Source: Limonium bicolor (taxonomy: Eukaryota > Streptophyta > Magnoliopsida > Caryophyllales > Plumbaginaceae). From it: a DNA stretch of 64,000 bases. Under the pieces are notes generated by a model that was not told the DNA's origin, searched no databases, and saw nothing but the letters and a program-made list of their open reading frames with translations. The translations under genes and the position numbers were made by a program. The stretch covers positions 278,172,039 through 278,236,038 of the forward strand of contig CM041776.1 in NCBI GenBank assembly GCA_023374045.1, given 5' to 3'. This document shows, in pieces, positions 1 to 11,012 of this stretch; positions within the stretch are counted from its first letter, which is position 1; each line of letters opens with the position of its first letter.

Positions 1-1939
1 GTACAAGGTCCCGGACCACCCTATCAAAACATACCGTGAGTTTGTGTAAGTGTTGATCCGGGACTTAAGGTAAGGACCAAGTCCCGGACCACTCTAAAAA
101 TGTTGTTAAAGGTATAAAAATGATGTGTAATGATGGGGATTGATAAGTAATGATGTTATAAAGATGTTAAGGACATGTTAGGTGTGTTATAAAGACAACC
201 AAGTGGGTGGAAAGTTGTAATAAAATGTGAAAGTAAAACAAGTTAAAAGTGTCAAGTTGTTTAACTAGTTAACGAGGGTAAGTTATGAGCGTTAGACTTT
301 AAACAACCGTGTTACCCCGATGTTGATAAAAGTAAATGTAATGTTGCCAGTTGTTCGAGAACTGTTCAAGGAACTTAAGACGACACATTAGAGTGGACGT
401 TGGTGACAGGTATGGTTTTCTTGCAACCTGTGTCCTACCGGATTACACCGGCTTGTATGCCAATGTGTTTTTCTGTATGTTTGCCACGTTGTAAGATAAA
501 ACATGTAATGAGTTTACAGTAATTCATATATGTGGCGTGTCTAGTTCCGATACCATTTAACCTCGAAAGTGTTAAACCTTAGCTAACTGAGTCTAGGATC
601 ACAGGAGAGTTTGGTATTCGGATTAAACGACCTGAACCGTGGGGCATTCTAACCACGGCTATGCGTGAGTTAATTGTGTGATTTGTGTATGTGAATGTAG
701 GGATCTCCCTTGTATGTTTAACCCAAGAGTAATACTGTATGGTGTGTAGGTACGATAGACTCCGTAGTGGAGTTCTAACGAAAAAATTTAAAAGTAAGTA
801 TGTACTAACAGTAGTGAGGAATCCGGTCTGGCCGGTCGCGCGTTGTTTGGGAGTGGGTATCCTTTTTAGCTTTAACCTTCTCTCTGTTATGGTTGTTTCC
901 CTCACGGGTTATGATCTCCCATTAGCTTATCCCAAAGCTTAGCTATTCTGACTTACGATCGGTTTAGGGGGAACATGTGTTGTGTGGTGAGTTCGGGTCA
1001 CAAAATCCGATCCATCTTTAGGTAAGTTACTCGTCCGACTATTAGGGCGGTAATGAGTTTTGTTATAACGAGCTTAACATGGGGGTGATATCATTCCCTA
1101 GGCTCACCAGTGTATTAACTATGTTTGGGCCGGTTCCTAAGAGATCCGTACCCGTTATGTATGTGTTATTTGTATGTTGCAAAGTTATTGTGATGTGATG
1201 TTATGTGTCGCTTAGAAGTGAAATATGAGGATCATGGATATGATTCCTAGTATGTAAAAGAGACGTTTGTGGAAACCCGATAGTGGGTAAGTGTCGTCTA
1301 TTGAGGAAATAGCTCCGTTAGAGGAGAAATACTATAGGGTGGAAGAACTCAAAGAGTGATTGGTTAAGTATGGATGAGTTATTTTTGTTAAGCCCATTGG
1401 GGTGAAATGTATTGTGTCGTGAGTTTATGTTTCACATGCTTGATTTAAATGTAATCAACCGCATGCTAAGACGACAAATAGTTGTGCGTGGCCCGGTAGC
1501 ATGTGGGCTGCGGGATTACCATACCAGCAAAGGTGCTGAGCCCCTGGGGGGCCACCCTTTCTTTCCTTTTCTATTTCAGGTACAAGGAGCTGGAGCCGTT
1601 CGAGAGTAGGACGGGGTAGTTGTTGCGTACGGGTAATTGATGTAATCACTTGTAACCTGTAGGCGTAGTAAGACCGAAATTGTTCTCGGCATTAGTTGTA
1701 AATACTCGGTACAGTTGGAAGGTATTTGTATAATGAATGTTGGTAGTAATAAAGGAGACGGTATTGTATAGTTGCTCGGGGATCTAGTCCATCAGACCGA
1801 TACAGTTGTGTAAATGTTAGCCTTGTTAGCCACGTGGGTGGTTAACGGCGTGTAACACCGATGAGTTAAGTTATGTGATGATGTGTATTTTCCACTGCAG
1901 TTTAATGTTAAGTATGTTGTTGTATGTTGGGGTGTTACA
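1..1939 (+). mobile_element. 3' part of a long Ty3/gypsy LTR (truncated by window start)
   Basis: The stretch has no usable reading frame and ends in GGGGTGTTACA, the terminus shared by the other long gypsy LTRs in this window (10304/13601, 50471, 51005/55401). About 450 bp before the end it has a block (about 1484-1580) with a GTGGCCCGGTAGCATG-like motif, a GCTGAGCCCC motif and TTTCAGGTAC. Close to the end it has ATCAGACCG followed by CCACGTGGGTGGTT. Both blocks recur in the LTRs at 46643-50471 and 43468-55401. The family is inferred to be Tekay-like from this similarity and from the large size. Its 5' end, primer site and target duplication lie outside the window, so solo LTR versus 3' LTR cannot be decided. 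Confidence 0.7.
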
Positions 1940-4261
1940 TAATATAAATATAATATATAGTTAAATATATATTCTAAATTGCTGAACTGACCTAGGGTCT
2001 ATTCTAAATTACTTTTCAACCCTTTAACTTTCTATATTTACTAATTGACCCCTTTTTATAACATATAGTTTCTAATGTTATCAAAACTATATGTTATACA
2101 CATTTCTTATTAAAACCTCTTATATTATTCTATAAATCACCAAATTACACCAAAAGGTTATAAATATCATTTCTAACCCATATACTTTTGGTAATTACAT
2201 TTCCACCCCATATGTTATGTAATTTTTACAATTAAATACATAGCTTATTATAAGTTGGTAATTAATTTCATAAATCACCAAATTTGGTCAAAGTCTCCTA
2301 TGTGGTCAATGTTTGACCTCCAAACATAGTTTTGACCATAGTTTCTTAATAATTACAATACTTACCCCAATTTTCCCCAAAATTACAATTTTACCCCAAA
2401 ATTTTATAAAATGTTATAAATTTCATTTGAACTCCTTTTAACACCTAATTTTCGGCTATATTCCTATTTAGCCCCCAAATTTTATTAAATTATAGTTTAA
2501 GCCCCATTTGTTCTTAGTAATATTAGTTATTACCCTAAACTTAATTAAAACCTTAAAATACATAATTAAAATGGCCTAGGGTATATGGCCATATTACAAA
2601 CTTTAGCTTATAAAATACATTACACATAAATGTCCCAAAATACATTAAACTCTCGGCCTCACCCATTACTTCTTCATATTTACCAATTTTCCACATAATG
2701 CCTTAAATTTGACAATTATGCTACTTAATCACTTAGATTATTTTACTAACTCATTTCCTAGTTAACATAAGGTCAAATTTGATCATTTCACTAAGTTCAC
2801 TCATGACAATATAATAACAATAGCTTAGGAACATATTAACATATCAAAGTTGAGATTTTAGTGATTTATACCTTGATTTAGCCAAGACAAAGCCTTGTTT
2901 GGCCACGACAACTTGAAGGATTTTTCTCCAAAATTTGTTAACATGTTTAATCAACAAGATAAGGATATAGTTAGGTTCTAAACTTGAACTAAACATAGGA
3001 ATAATTTAAGTCATGAAAAACATGAACTTTTACCTTTGAATCTCTAGCTTGATTTGTAAGGTTCTCAGCCCTATTTTTCAACAGCAAGAAGAGTATCAAA
3101 ACTCTCTTTAAACTAAGGTATGAAATCGCCAATGATCAAGGTAGAAGAAGGCTAGGTTTTACCTTGTTTAAAATGCCAAAAGTGGTGTTTTTGGCATGGA
3201 TTTGGTTAGGACTTGATGCTCTTGATACACCAACTGAACCAACATGATAAAGGGAAGGAAATAAGCCTAGGAAGTCATGGTTTGCAACCGAAATTAAGAG
3301 GAAAAAGAGTTACATGCTTAATGAATGTTTTTACCTTAAATGATAAAGCTTTGAACTTCCCTCCTTCTTCCCTTGTTTAAGCCAATTTTTCTCCCTCCTT
3401 TAATCACCAATACACACTACATACATGGATGGAAATTATTGAAACTTAGTTCAATGGAAAGAGGAAAGAAAGGTGAGGAATTTGAACTATTATACACCAT
3501 TAATGGTTACCTTAGTCAAATTGCGTTCTTCTATGAACTTGGCTGGTTAAAGGTGCCAATGAGGAATAAAGGGATATTTCTGAACATGAAGAAATCGGCT
3601 GGAAGGAGGTAAGGTGAGAGAGTAGTCTAATTTAGCTTATAAGGTAAGATATGTTACTTTAGTGAATAGTTAATGGTGACTCATTAGATTGGCTAGATAT
3701 TTTGGTACTAGGTGGATATGGATGACAGCCAGCATTACCGCCCAAATGGAGGATATTTTGGGGGTCTTTGGTCAACTTTGACCAACTTAGTCAATTAAGA
3801 CTTAATTTTGCACTATTTGGGTACTATTCACATTTTAGTGCCAAACTTGTGAAATATTTGTAAATCTCTTTATTTAGAGTTACTAATTTGATACTAAGTA
3901 GTACACATGTTAATTAGGGTGTATACAAGGCCATTTGGCCATCCAAAGTCAAGTTTTGGACACTTTCATAAAAATGTGTTTTAAGGAGTTTTAGTGCTCC
4001 TTTTTATGTTATAACTCATTCTAGAGCTTGGTTTTCTTTGGTAACTGTTTTATTGTGTTCATTCATGAGTTATAATGCTTAGGGATTAAATTTGGATCCT
4101 AAGGAGTTCGTTAAGGCACATATTTGCCCTAAATGGTCATATGGTGTGATTCTTGTTTTATGATTACCGTTGTTGTTTTCAATTGATTGTTAAGGTATGT
4201 TTAGGCCTTAATTTATTTGATTAGATGTTTAATCAATGTTTTATTAGTTAGGGGTATTTCA
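1940..4261 (-). mobile_element. 5' part of a minus-strand long gypsy LTR
   Basis: The right edge reads GGGGTATTTCA, the reverse complement of the TGAAATACCCC start used by the gypsy LTRs at 7717, 43468 and 46643. Read on the minus strand it begins with that motif and contains, around 3595-3605, an AGCCGATTTC motif also present near 47200 in the solo LTR. The left edge abuts the 3' end of another LTR at 1939, so this LTR is probably cut by that insertion and its other part lies upstream of the window. Short open frames inside (for example 3373-3612) match nothing I recognise. The sequence is very AT-rich. Confidence 0.5.
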
Positions 4262-4525
4262 GTCTACCCCCTTCCCCAAGATTGAACCATATCGCGTCAT
4301 ATGACAACAATTCATCTTTCCCGCACAATTGAAACATTTTAAAAAGTTCAATTTCCTCCCAAACACACTGGAAATTAAACTTCGGAGGACTAGTGGGGAT
4401 TTCTCGATAAAACCTCTCAACCGTTTCTTTTTTAGTTCAATTTTTCCTAAGTACAAAGCAAGAATCCCATACAACGTAAGTCCCGTTACTCTTCAAAACT
4501 CCAATAACAAGACTTGAGGGACTAG
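4262..4525 (+). other. 3' end of the interior of a Tat-like gypsy element, with polypurine tract
   Basis: This short stretch ends in ACTTGAGGGACTAG directly before TGTTGGATAATTCC. A purine-rich GGGGGACTAG-type tract followed by TGTTGG is typical of the interior/3' LTR junction of Tat-clade gypsy elements. No protein domain is recognisable. The first bases (GTCTA, 4262-4266) would be the target duplication of the minus-strand LTR on the left, but the partner copy is not in the window. Confidence 0.4.
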
Positions 4526-5297
4526 TGTTGGATAATTCCATCATAATTTTACGTTAAGTAACTAACCATGTTCCCATCTCCCTAATGACATGCACCATGA
4601 AAGCCAACAACCCTGGGCAAGTCTCCCTAGTCAAGACCTAACCTTGAGGAAAAGATCACAGTTCTTCGTCAACCTCAAGTGGATCTACCCGGGATTCACC
4701 ATCTAAGACCATAGCCAGTTCCCTCTTCGTGTTAACCTGACTTTAGCACTATGAAGGCACTCTTGGATTGGCGAGCATGCCGCACCGCCCTATCCCCTCA
4801 ATCTCACCAAACAGCTTATAACCTCAAGCCATGAACCTCTCCTGACACACCATTAATTCCCAAGACTGATGTGTCCTTCACCTGACTCGGATAAGCATAG
4901 ACAGTCAGAGAAAGCTTCCTTTCCAGCAAAGCTTTATCCAGAAGATGTCAACCATACTCCACATAGAAGTAGCCCACGTCATGATTCGGCTAAAAGACTG
5001 GTAGAAAACCGGGAGAATGAGTTGGCCCGCTAGTCCTCTCCCTATAAATAGCAGTCCATTTCTTATTTAGTAGGGAGACAACACACTGGTAGAAAAAAGC
5101 GCTACACTCACATCTACATGCTCTCTCCTCACTTATATCCTCTCAATTTTACTAAAAACCTCTGTCAACCCGGCCCCATGGACTAGATCATTCAAGATCA
5201 AACCATGTAAATCTTTGTGTATATCTCATTATCATTAGTTGTAATTCATAAATCTCATATCATCTCACCCCTAAAGAGTTAATCTAAATCTACAACA
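4526..5297 (+). mobile_element. Putative 3' LTR of a Tat-like Ty3/gypsy element
   Basis: The LTR is taken to begin at TGTTGGATAA right after the polypurine tract. It contains a clear TATA box (CCTATAAATAG at 5041-5051) followed by a CT-rich leader, the normal promoter arrangement of such LTRs. The end at ACAACA (5297) is chosen only because it gives a TG..CA unit of normal size (772 bp); no second LTR is available to confirm it. The family assignment is inference from the polypurine tract and promoter layout. Confidence 0.4.
5043..5050 (+). promoter_or_regulatory. TATA box of the Tat-like LTR
   Basis: TATAAATA lies about 510 bp into the putative LTR and is followed by a pyrimidine-rich stretch (ACACTCACATCTACATGCTCTCTCC region). 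This is inferred as the core promoter from position and sequence only. Confidence 0.5.
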
Positions 5298-6060
5298 CAT
5301 ATTACATTCTAAAATATGCACTTATCTTTTTTTTACATTTATGAGACATATTATGCATTTGTTATTACTTATTGTTCTCGCTTGCAAAATGGTGGTTTTA
5401 TTTTGTGTCGGTATAGTGATGTTACTCATCTTCTTAACTTGTTTCTTGTTTGGATTCATTATCATTCTAAACAAAAAGAGTTTGTATGGTTTTTATTGAT
5501 ATATTAATGATTGTTGATTACTCTAAGGTTCAGAATAGATAGAGGATATTATATTGACATTTACTTTGTGATACACTAAATGCTCCAATATTATCCCAAG
5601 TTCAACATATAGTCTCAGGTTGTTAACTTGAACTAACTATGTTAAAATTCACTAATTATACAGATTTCTAGGTAGTTGTGTGTAATTTCGTTAACGTAGA
5701 ACTACCTACTTCCCTAAAAAGTAATGTATGCGTACCCGTTTTGATAATGTAAACTCAGACATATACTAAGAAGCTACGAGAGCAAGACATCACAATTAAG
5801 TAACAGAGTAAGAGGTTACAAGACCAAAACATTGATAATCGGCTTTAAGAGGTAGTCTACCCACATTCTAAATCTTAAAATCAATAACATGACCAAGGAT
5901 ATATAGTATAAAAATCTTGATATTTTAGGAAAAATTCGGCCTAAGTGTGTGCCCACCTCGGGTAAAAAATAATCAATTTGAGACGTGTTCAAGTTCAGAA
6001 ACATCAACATCATAATTTTCCATCATAAAATGTGAAACCAATGGGTTAGAGAGAATGCAT
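5298..6060. other. AT-rich sequence with nothing recognised
   Basis: Only short unsupported open frames (5316-5507 plus, 5816-6013 minus) are present. I see no protein motif, terminal repeat or tandem repeat. Confidence 0.4.
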
Positions 6061-6375
6061 GGTACGCGCCTCCCCCCCATATTTTCTCCTCCCTTCCTCT
6101 ATTTCTTTCTAATTGGCGTTTGGTCTCAGTTGTCTCTTGACGACTCCTCTCTGACACTTAGCATGCACAAGCTCCAGTCTGATCACTTGCAACTCTTAGC
6201 ATCCGCCCTAATCTAGTATTGTCCCCTCCTATAGCAAGTATTAAGGCAATGAAATCCATGACGTTTTCTCACGCAAGGAAACTTCATTGCTCTCGTCCCT
6301 CAAGCTTTGTCCTCTTCTTGTTTTAACTCTAGCAAAGTTGTTTTTCAACGCCAGACGCATTGGAGTGTTCCCTAG
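6061..6375 (+). mobile_element. Probable LINE 5' leader, left of the copia insertion
   Basis: This CT-rich segment is joined, once the copia element and one copy of CCTAG are removed, to 30825 onward. There a leader runs into an ATG at 30871 that opens a DUF4283-type ORF1. It therefore looks like the 5' untranslated part of the LINE-like element whose coding remnant lies at 30871-32450. The exact left boundary is not visible. CCTAG at 6371-6375 is the left copy of the copia target duplication. Confidence 0.4.
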
Positions 6376-6699
6376 TGTTGCAAAGTGATCATGTTCAGCA
6401 ACTATCCGTTTCAGTCCCATGTTACAAAGTCAAAGAAGTCAGCAACTGTAGCCTAATTCTCTTTGCTTATTAGCTTAATTTTAGGAGTCTATTGAGTCAA
6501 TTAAGTTAGCTATTTTATTTGATTAATTAGCAGCATTATTTAAGTTTGCTTTGCCACGTTCCTAGGCACCTCTGTTAGTGGAAAATGTGAGCTACTTTAG
6601 TTTGTTATTTCTGAATTCTTGTAATGACTATTTAAGCCTTGTTCTTTCAGTCGATCAATGTAGTAGCAGTACAACATTCTTTTCTCTGCTTTTTGAACA
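6376..6699 (+). repeat. 5' LTR of the copia element
   Basis: 324 bp, TGTTGCAAAG...GAACA, paired with 30498-30819. It is preceded by the target duplication CCTAG and followed four bases later by a primer binding site. Confidence 0.95.
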
Positions 6700-6703
6700 T
6701 TGA

Positions 6704-6714
6704 GGTATCAGAGT
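6704..6714 (+). promoter_or_regulatory. Primer binding site (initiator Met tRNA type) of the copia element
   Basis: GGTATCAGAGTT just inside the 5' LTR matches most of TGGTATCAGAGC, the complement of the plant initiator-Met tRNA 3' end. The first T and the last base of that consensus are changed, in line with the decay of the element. Confidence 0.75.
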
Positions 6715-6789
6715 TGGAGAGCAAGTCATGGGTTGTTTTGAGTGTTTTCGTGTGAGAGATTAAGCACAAAGAGAAACATAAACTCGTAA

Positions 6790-7704
6790 GTGATTTCATT
6801 CACCATGCAGAACAATAATGGGAATGAAAATTCGCTCAACCAAGTGCCTATCTTCAAGGGTGTTAACTATCATTTTTGGAGGAAGACCCTTTTCAGATCA
6901 CAAGAATTGTGGAGCATAGTTGAAGTTGGATTTGAAGACGCTGGAACTGGGGAGCCAGACCAAGCCCTTCGAAAGAAGAGAAAGAAAGATGCTAAGGCTC
7001 ACTTCATCATTCAACAAGCCCTTGATGATGAGGTATTTCCATGCATAGCATCTGATTCTACAGCAAAAGAAGCATAGTGTATTCTCAATACTAAATATGT
7101 GGGTGATAAGAAGGTGGTGAATTTCATGTTGCAATCTCTGAGAAGAGAGTTTGAAACCTGTTAAATGAAAGAGAAGGAGACAACACAGGGATATCTATCA
7201 AGGATATCTGACACAGTCCACCAGATGAGAACCTTGGGTGAGGAAGTCAAGGAAAAGCAACTTGTGAGCAAAGTGTTGAGAAGTCTCACAAAGAGATATG
7301 AGCATGTAGTGACAACAATTGAGGAGTCAAAGGATATGGAGTCCTATACCTTTGATGAATTGAAAGGCTCGCTGCAAGCACATGAAGAGAGGATGTGCAT
7401 AAGAGAAGACAAGGGAGAAGAGAAGGCCTTTCAAGAAAAATATGAACACACAAACAATCAGAGAAGTAAGCAAGGACCAGGCAAAGGCAGAGGTGGTTTC
7501 AGAGGAAGGGGCCGTGGAAGAGGTTAAAGCAGTGAAGGCCGAGACCAGTCTTCTCAAGGTAACAAGAGCTCCTTCAAATGCTATTATTGTAAAAAACCAG
7601 GACACAAGGAGGCCAGCTGTTGGAAAAAGGAAGTAGACACACAGAAAGAAGATCAGAAATCCAATTATGTAGAACATGAAGAAAAATTGTTCCTTGATCA
7701 ATAG
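6790..7704 (+). pseudogene. Copia Gag (UBN2-type capsid plus CCHC zinc knuckle), broken by stops
   Basis: Starting from the ATG at 6790, one frame gives a copia Gag of about 300 codons, the usual size. The N-terminal part has the motif FKGVNYHFWRKTLFRSQELW typical of the UBN2/DUF4219 type. It is followed by a capsid-like region (for example SLTKRYEHVVTTIEESKD), a Gly/Arg-rich stretch ending near 7524, and a zinc knuckle CYYCKKPGHKEASC (7579-7620, CX2CX4HX4C) that would bind genomic RNA. The frame is interrupted by TAG at 7075, TAA at 7162, TAA at 7525 and TAG at 7702, so no full product can be made. Gag would normally run on into protease in the same frame; here the next copia codons are at 13607, after a 5.9-kb gypsy insertion. 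Confidence 0.9.
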
Positions 7705-7716
7705 ACATCAGGATGC

Positions 7717-8600
7717 TGAAATACCCCTAAATTTCAAAATACATAATTATATAGTTTATATGTATATCATATAGATTATAAGTAAATTATATAGTTTATA
7801 AGTACGTTATATTATTTACAAGCACATTATATAGTATTTAATAAAGGTGGTTCGTATTAATAAATAATCCGTTTTGAAAATAAGACGGTTATGATTTTGA
7901 TGTCATAATATGATCCATGTGTATGTTCTATTATTTTAGTGTATTTATTTGTTTATAATAATGATAGTGTTGATTTTATTACATACACTTAATAAGTTAG
8001 TTTTACCATATGTCGATGACATCTTTTGGTATTTTCTTAAATACCCCTAAATTTTAAATACATTTATTTTCTAGTTTACAAATATATTATATAGTTTGCG
8101 AGCATATTATACAGTATTTAATAATGACAATGCGTTTAATAAAATAATCTGTTTTAAAACTATGGTAGTGGTGATTTTTATCTTCGTATTAATGATCCTT
8201 GTATTTCTCTAGCTAACTCGGTATATTTATTAATTACAAGTGGAGTAATAATAATAAGGATATGATTCAAATAATATTGTTGATTCAAAGTACATCTATT
8301 ATATAGTTTAGTAGTATATTAGTTCGCAAGTATAATAAGTAGTTTTGAGGATTATACTATGATTTACGAGCATGTTATATAGTATTTAATAAAAATGATT
8401 CATTTTAATAAATAACCCGATTCAAAATACTTCGGTTATGATTTTTGATGTAATAATATAATCCAATGTATTTCGTATTATTTTAGTGTATTTATTTGTT
8501 TATAACTTATTATAATAATGATAGTTTGATTTAATTACACACACTAAATAAGTTAGTTTTAGTATATGTCGGTTACATCTTTTGGTATTTTCTGATTTTA
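7717..8600 (+). repeat. Three diverged direct copies of a ~290-bp block at the start of the LTR
   Basis: Blocks at about 7719-8038, 8039-8340 and 8341-8600 each contain AGTATTTAATAA, an AATAA(T/C)C(C/T)G motif and a GATCC motif. The first and third also end in ATATGTCG followed by CATCTTTTGGTATTTTCT. The same triplet is present at 11013-11895 in the 3' LTR. Confidence 0.75.
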
Positions 8601-8788
8601 TTTAGTTAATCACTTTAAACTTTCCATATTTCCAACTCCATTTATTAAATCATCTTTACCTCTTCACATTTCCTAACTTCTAATTTCCTATTCATTAAAA
8701 GGTTTAATATTCTTTATTGATTGAATAATTAATTTATGTATTAATTAAACAGTTTATATTCCTCGCTCTTCAGTTACCCTCGGCCTCC

Positions 8789-8796
8789 TATATATA
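8789..8796 (+). promoter_or_regulatory. TATA box in the 5' LTR
   Basis: CTATATATACGC sits about 1.07 kb into the LTR, just upstream of a CT-rich leader (ATCCTCTATACTCG and CCTCTCTTCTC). It is inferred to be the element's promoter. Confidence 0.6.
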
Positions 8797-10304
8797 CGCT
8801 CATTTGATGTTCCATTTTATCCGCCCATCCTCTATACTCGAATACCTCTCTTCTCATCTGGACTAGAAAAAAAAATTCCTTCTATGTCGCGCCTCCTTTC
8901 TCTATATCATAGATTCAAAAAGAAAAAAATCTCTCTTCTCACACACACAGAAAAGGAAAAGATGAAAAAAGGGATCAATTAGTTTTCTTTTTCTATCTTG
9001 GGCGGCCACAATATGAAGTAACGGTAGCATGTAGCAGCAGCTAGAGTTGTTTCTTAAATCGGTGCCAAAATGTGTAAACGAAGAGTAGTGGCTAATTATA
9101 TGTTTGGTGGGTGCAAATGATAATGTTCTTTTTGAGGTAAGTTACTGCGTTCACTAATTTTGTATTAGCTGCGTAAAATAAATCTTTTTGTAGTGGCTGT
9201 GATTCTTGTCTGTGAGTGACTATTATTTTGGAAATAAAATGTTTATGATAATGATTACTGGAAATATTAAAGTGCGCGGTTTATTTTATGGTAAATAATT
9301 GAGTATTATTTTTAGAGGAGAGATGAATGTGAAATGTTAATGATATGATTATGTGGAACTGTAATTATTTAGTCATGATTATTGTGGCATGATTGAGTTT
9401 TGGTGGTATATGTGGATTATAATGAGATTATAAGCTGAATAATAACAATGAATAAAGGAATTATAAGGAAGAGTATACCATGGTACATGTGGGCCGTATT
9501 AGGACACATGGATGAGATGATAAATGCGGGCCGCATTAGGGCGCATAAGTTTAAGATACTGTGGGCCGCACTAGGACACAGTTAGCCCTAGATCTACTCC
9601 TTAGTCCTTTGAACTATTGGGGGGTGTGCACACTTAAGGATTTAGTGGCTTGGTTGGATTCCCGGCTGCGTGTTGGGGTCCGGGTTACAGCTGCGTGTTG
9701 TACCCAAAGAGAAAGCAAAGTTGTTTTGTCCTGGCTGTGCGTTGGGACAAGGAAGATAATTAAAATAATCTGACTAATATATTTTGGGTTACTAAAGAAA
9801 TCCAATGTGAAGTATTTTACAGTTATGATAATTTTGTTGTTGTGTGTTAATATTGTTGAAATGTGTTGTATGTTGTGTGGTTATATTGTTAAAAATGATT
9901 TCTAAAGAGAAAATGATTTTTACGTGGTGAAGTGGTAGCTTACTCAGTTTTTCTGACTTTATCGTGGCCCTTTCTATGTTTGTTTGGATTTCTACCACAG
10001 GTACTGATAAAGTCCTTGGGGTTTGGGAAGGTGACTCCACATAGTCTGATTATTTATAGTTGGATTTTATTTTTGGCTTGATAATCCTACATTTGTAAGA
10101 AATTATTTTCATAGGCGTTGTATTTACTTTATTAATAATAATAGGTTGTTAGTGAGTTAATTATTTAGGCCTTAGCACTCGTTTAATTGCGAGTGTGGAA
10201 ATAATGCCCCGGGTTTAGGTTTTGATTCCGCTGCTTACTAATATTAAACTTGAATTGCAAAAAAAAAAGACCAAATAAAAGGTTAGAAAATCCGGGGTGT
10301 TCCA

Positions 10305-11012
10305 AAGTGGTATCAGAGCAAAACCGGCTAGAAAATACGTTAAGAAAGATATAAAAATGGATTAAAATTTGGACAAGCCGTCTTCTGGGGGGAATTACTT
10401 TCTGATGCTTTCTTTGTGTTTAATGTATTTTGAGATATTTTGTGTGATTATGATTGAATGTTTTTTTTATTCTTGATATGTTGAAATATTGATTGCGGTA
10501 TATGCTGACACAAAGGCATAAGTGAAGATTATAGATATGAGTCAAATTTGATGAAATTTATGAAATGTTAATAGCCTATGATGCTCAAGTGATAATGTTA
10601 TGAATTTTGTGATTTACAGTAATTCCTTTTATAGAAGGATCGATATATCGAATGAATGTTTGATGATTGAAATTCCATATTGAATTGTATCTTATTGACA
10701 ATGATTGGAATTTCATTTGAATGAATTATAGTCTTGTGGTTGTGAACTTAGACGTGAAATCTTGCAGCTCAAAATCTTATCTAATTGTCCCTCATTCTTT
10801 GATTTAGTTATGAGTTAATCGCTAAGTTAATTACTAGGACGTAATAATCTTTTGAGTGAGGTAGAATGCAATAACCAAATTTATTATGGTTAGTGATATG
10901 ATATAAACCTTAATGTAAAGTAGCTATAATTGATTTACTTCTTAGTAGGACCATTGGTTAATAGGGTAAGATTGAGCTTCGGGGACGAAGCTTTATTTTA
11001 AGAGGGGAATAA
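10305..11012 (+). other. 708-bp non-coding interior of the 7717 gypsy element
   Basis: The interior begins AAGTGGTATCAGAGC, with the primer binding site at 10308-10320 complementary to initiator Met tRNA. It ends with the hairpin GCTTCGGGGACGAAGC (10976-10991) and a purine tract AAGAGGGGAATAA. Between them there is no frame with a retroviral domain. Its size nearly equals the 698-bp interior of the element at 43468-55401. Confidence 0.9.
10308..10320 (+). promoter_or_regulatory. Primer binding site, initiator Met tRNA
   Basis: TGGTATCAGAGCA, an exact match to the plant initiator-Met primer motif, three bases after the 5' LTR. Confidence 0.9.

Larger units (their letters stand above)
7717..10304 (+). 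repeat. 5' LTR of the 7717 gypsy element
   Basis: 2588 bp. The first about 880 bp consist of three diverged copies of a roughly 290-bp block. A TATA box lies at 8789-8796, and a CT-rich leader follows. Three degenerate copies of GGGCCGCATTAGG lie at 9489-9580 and three of CTGCGTGTTGGG at 9665-9750. The end has a C instead of A in GTGTTCCA, whereas the 3' LTR keeps GTTACA. Confidence 0.93.

Noticed and set aside
9561..9773. 70-codon frame repeated almost identically at 12857-13069
   Set aside because: The identity only reflects the two LTR copies; it covers the GGGCCGCATTAGG and CTGCGTGTTGGG repeats and has no domain.
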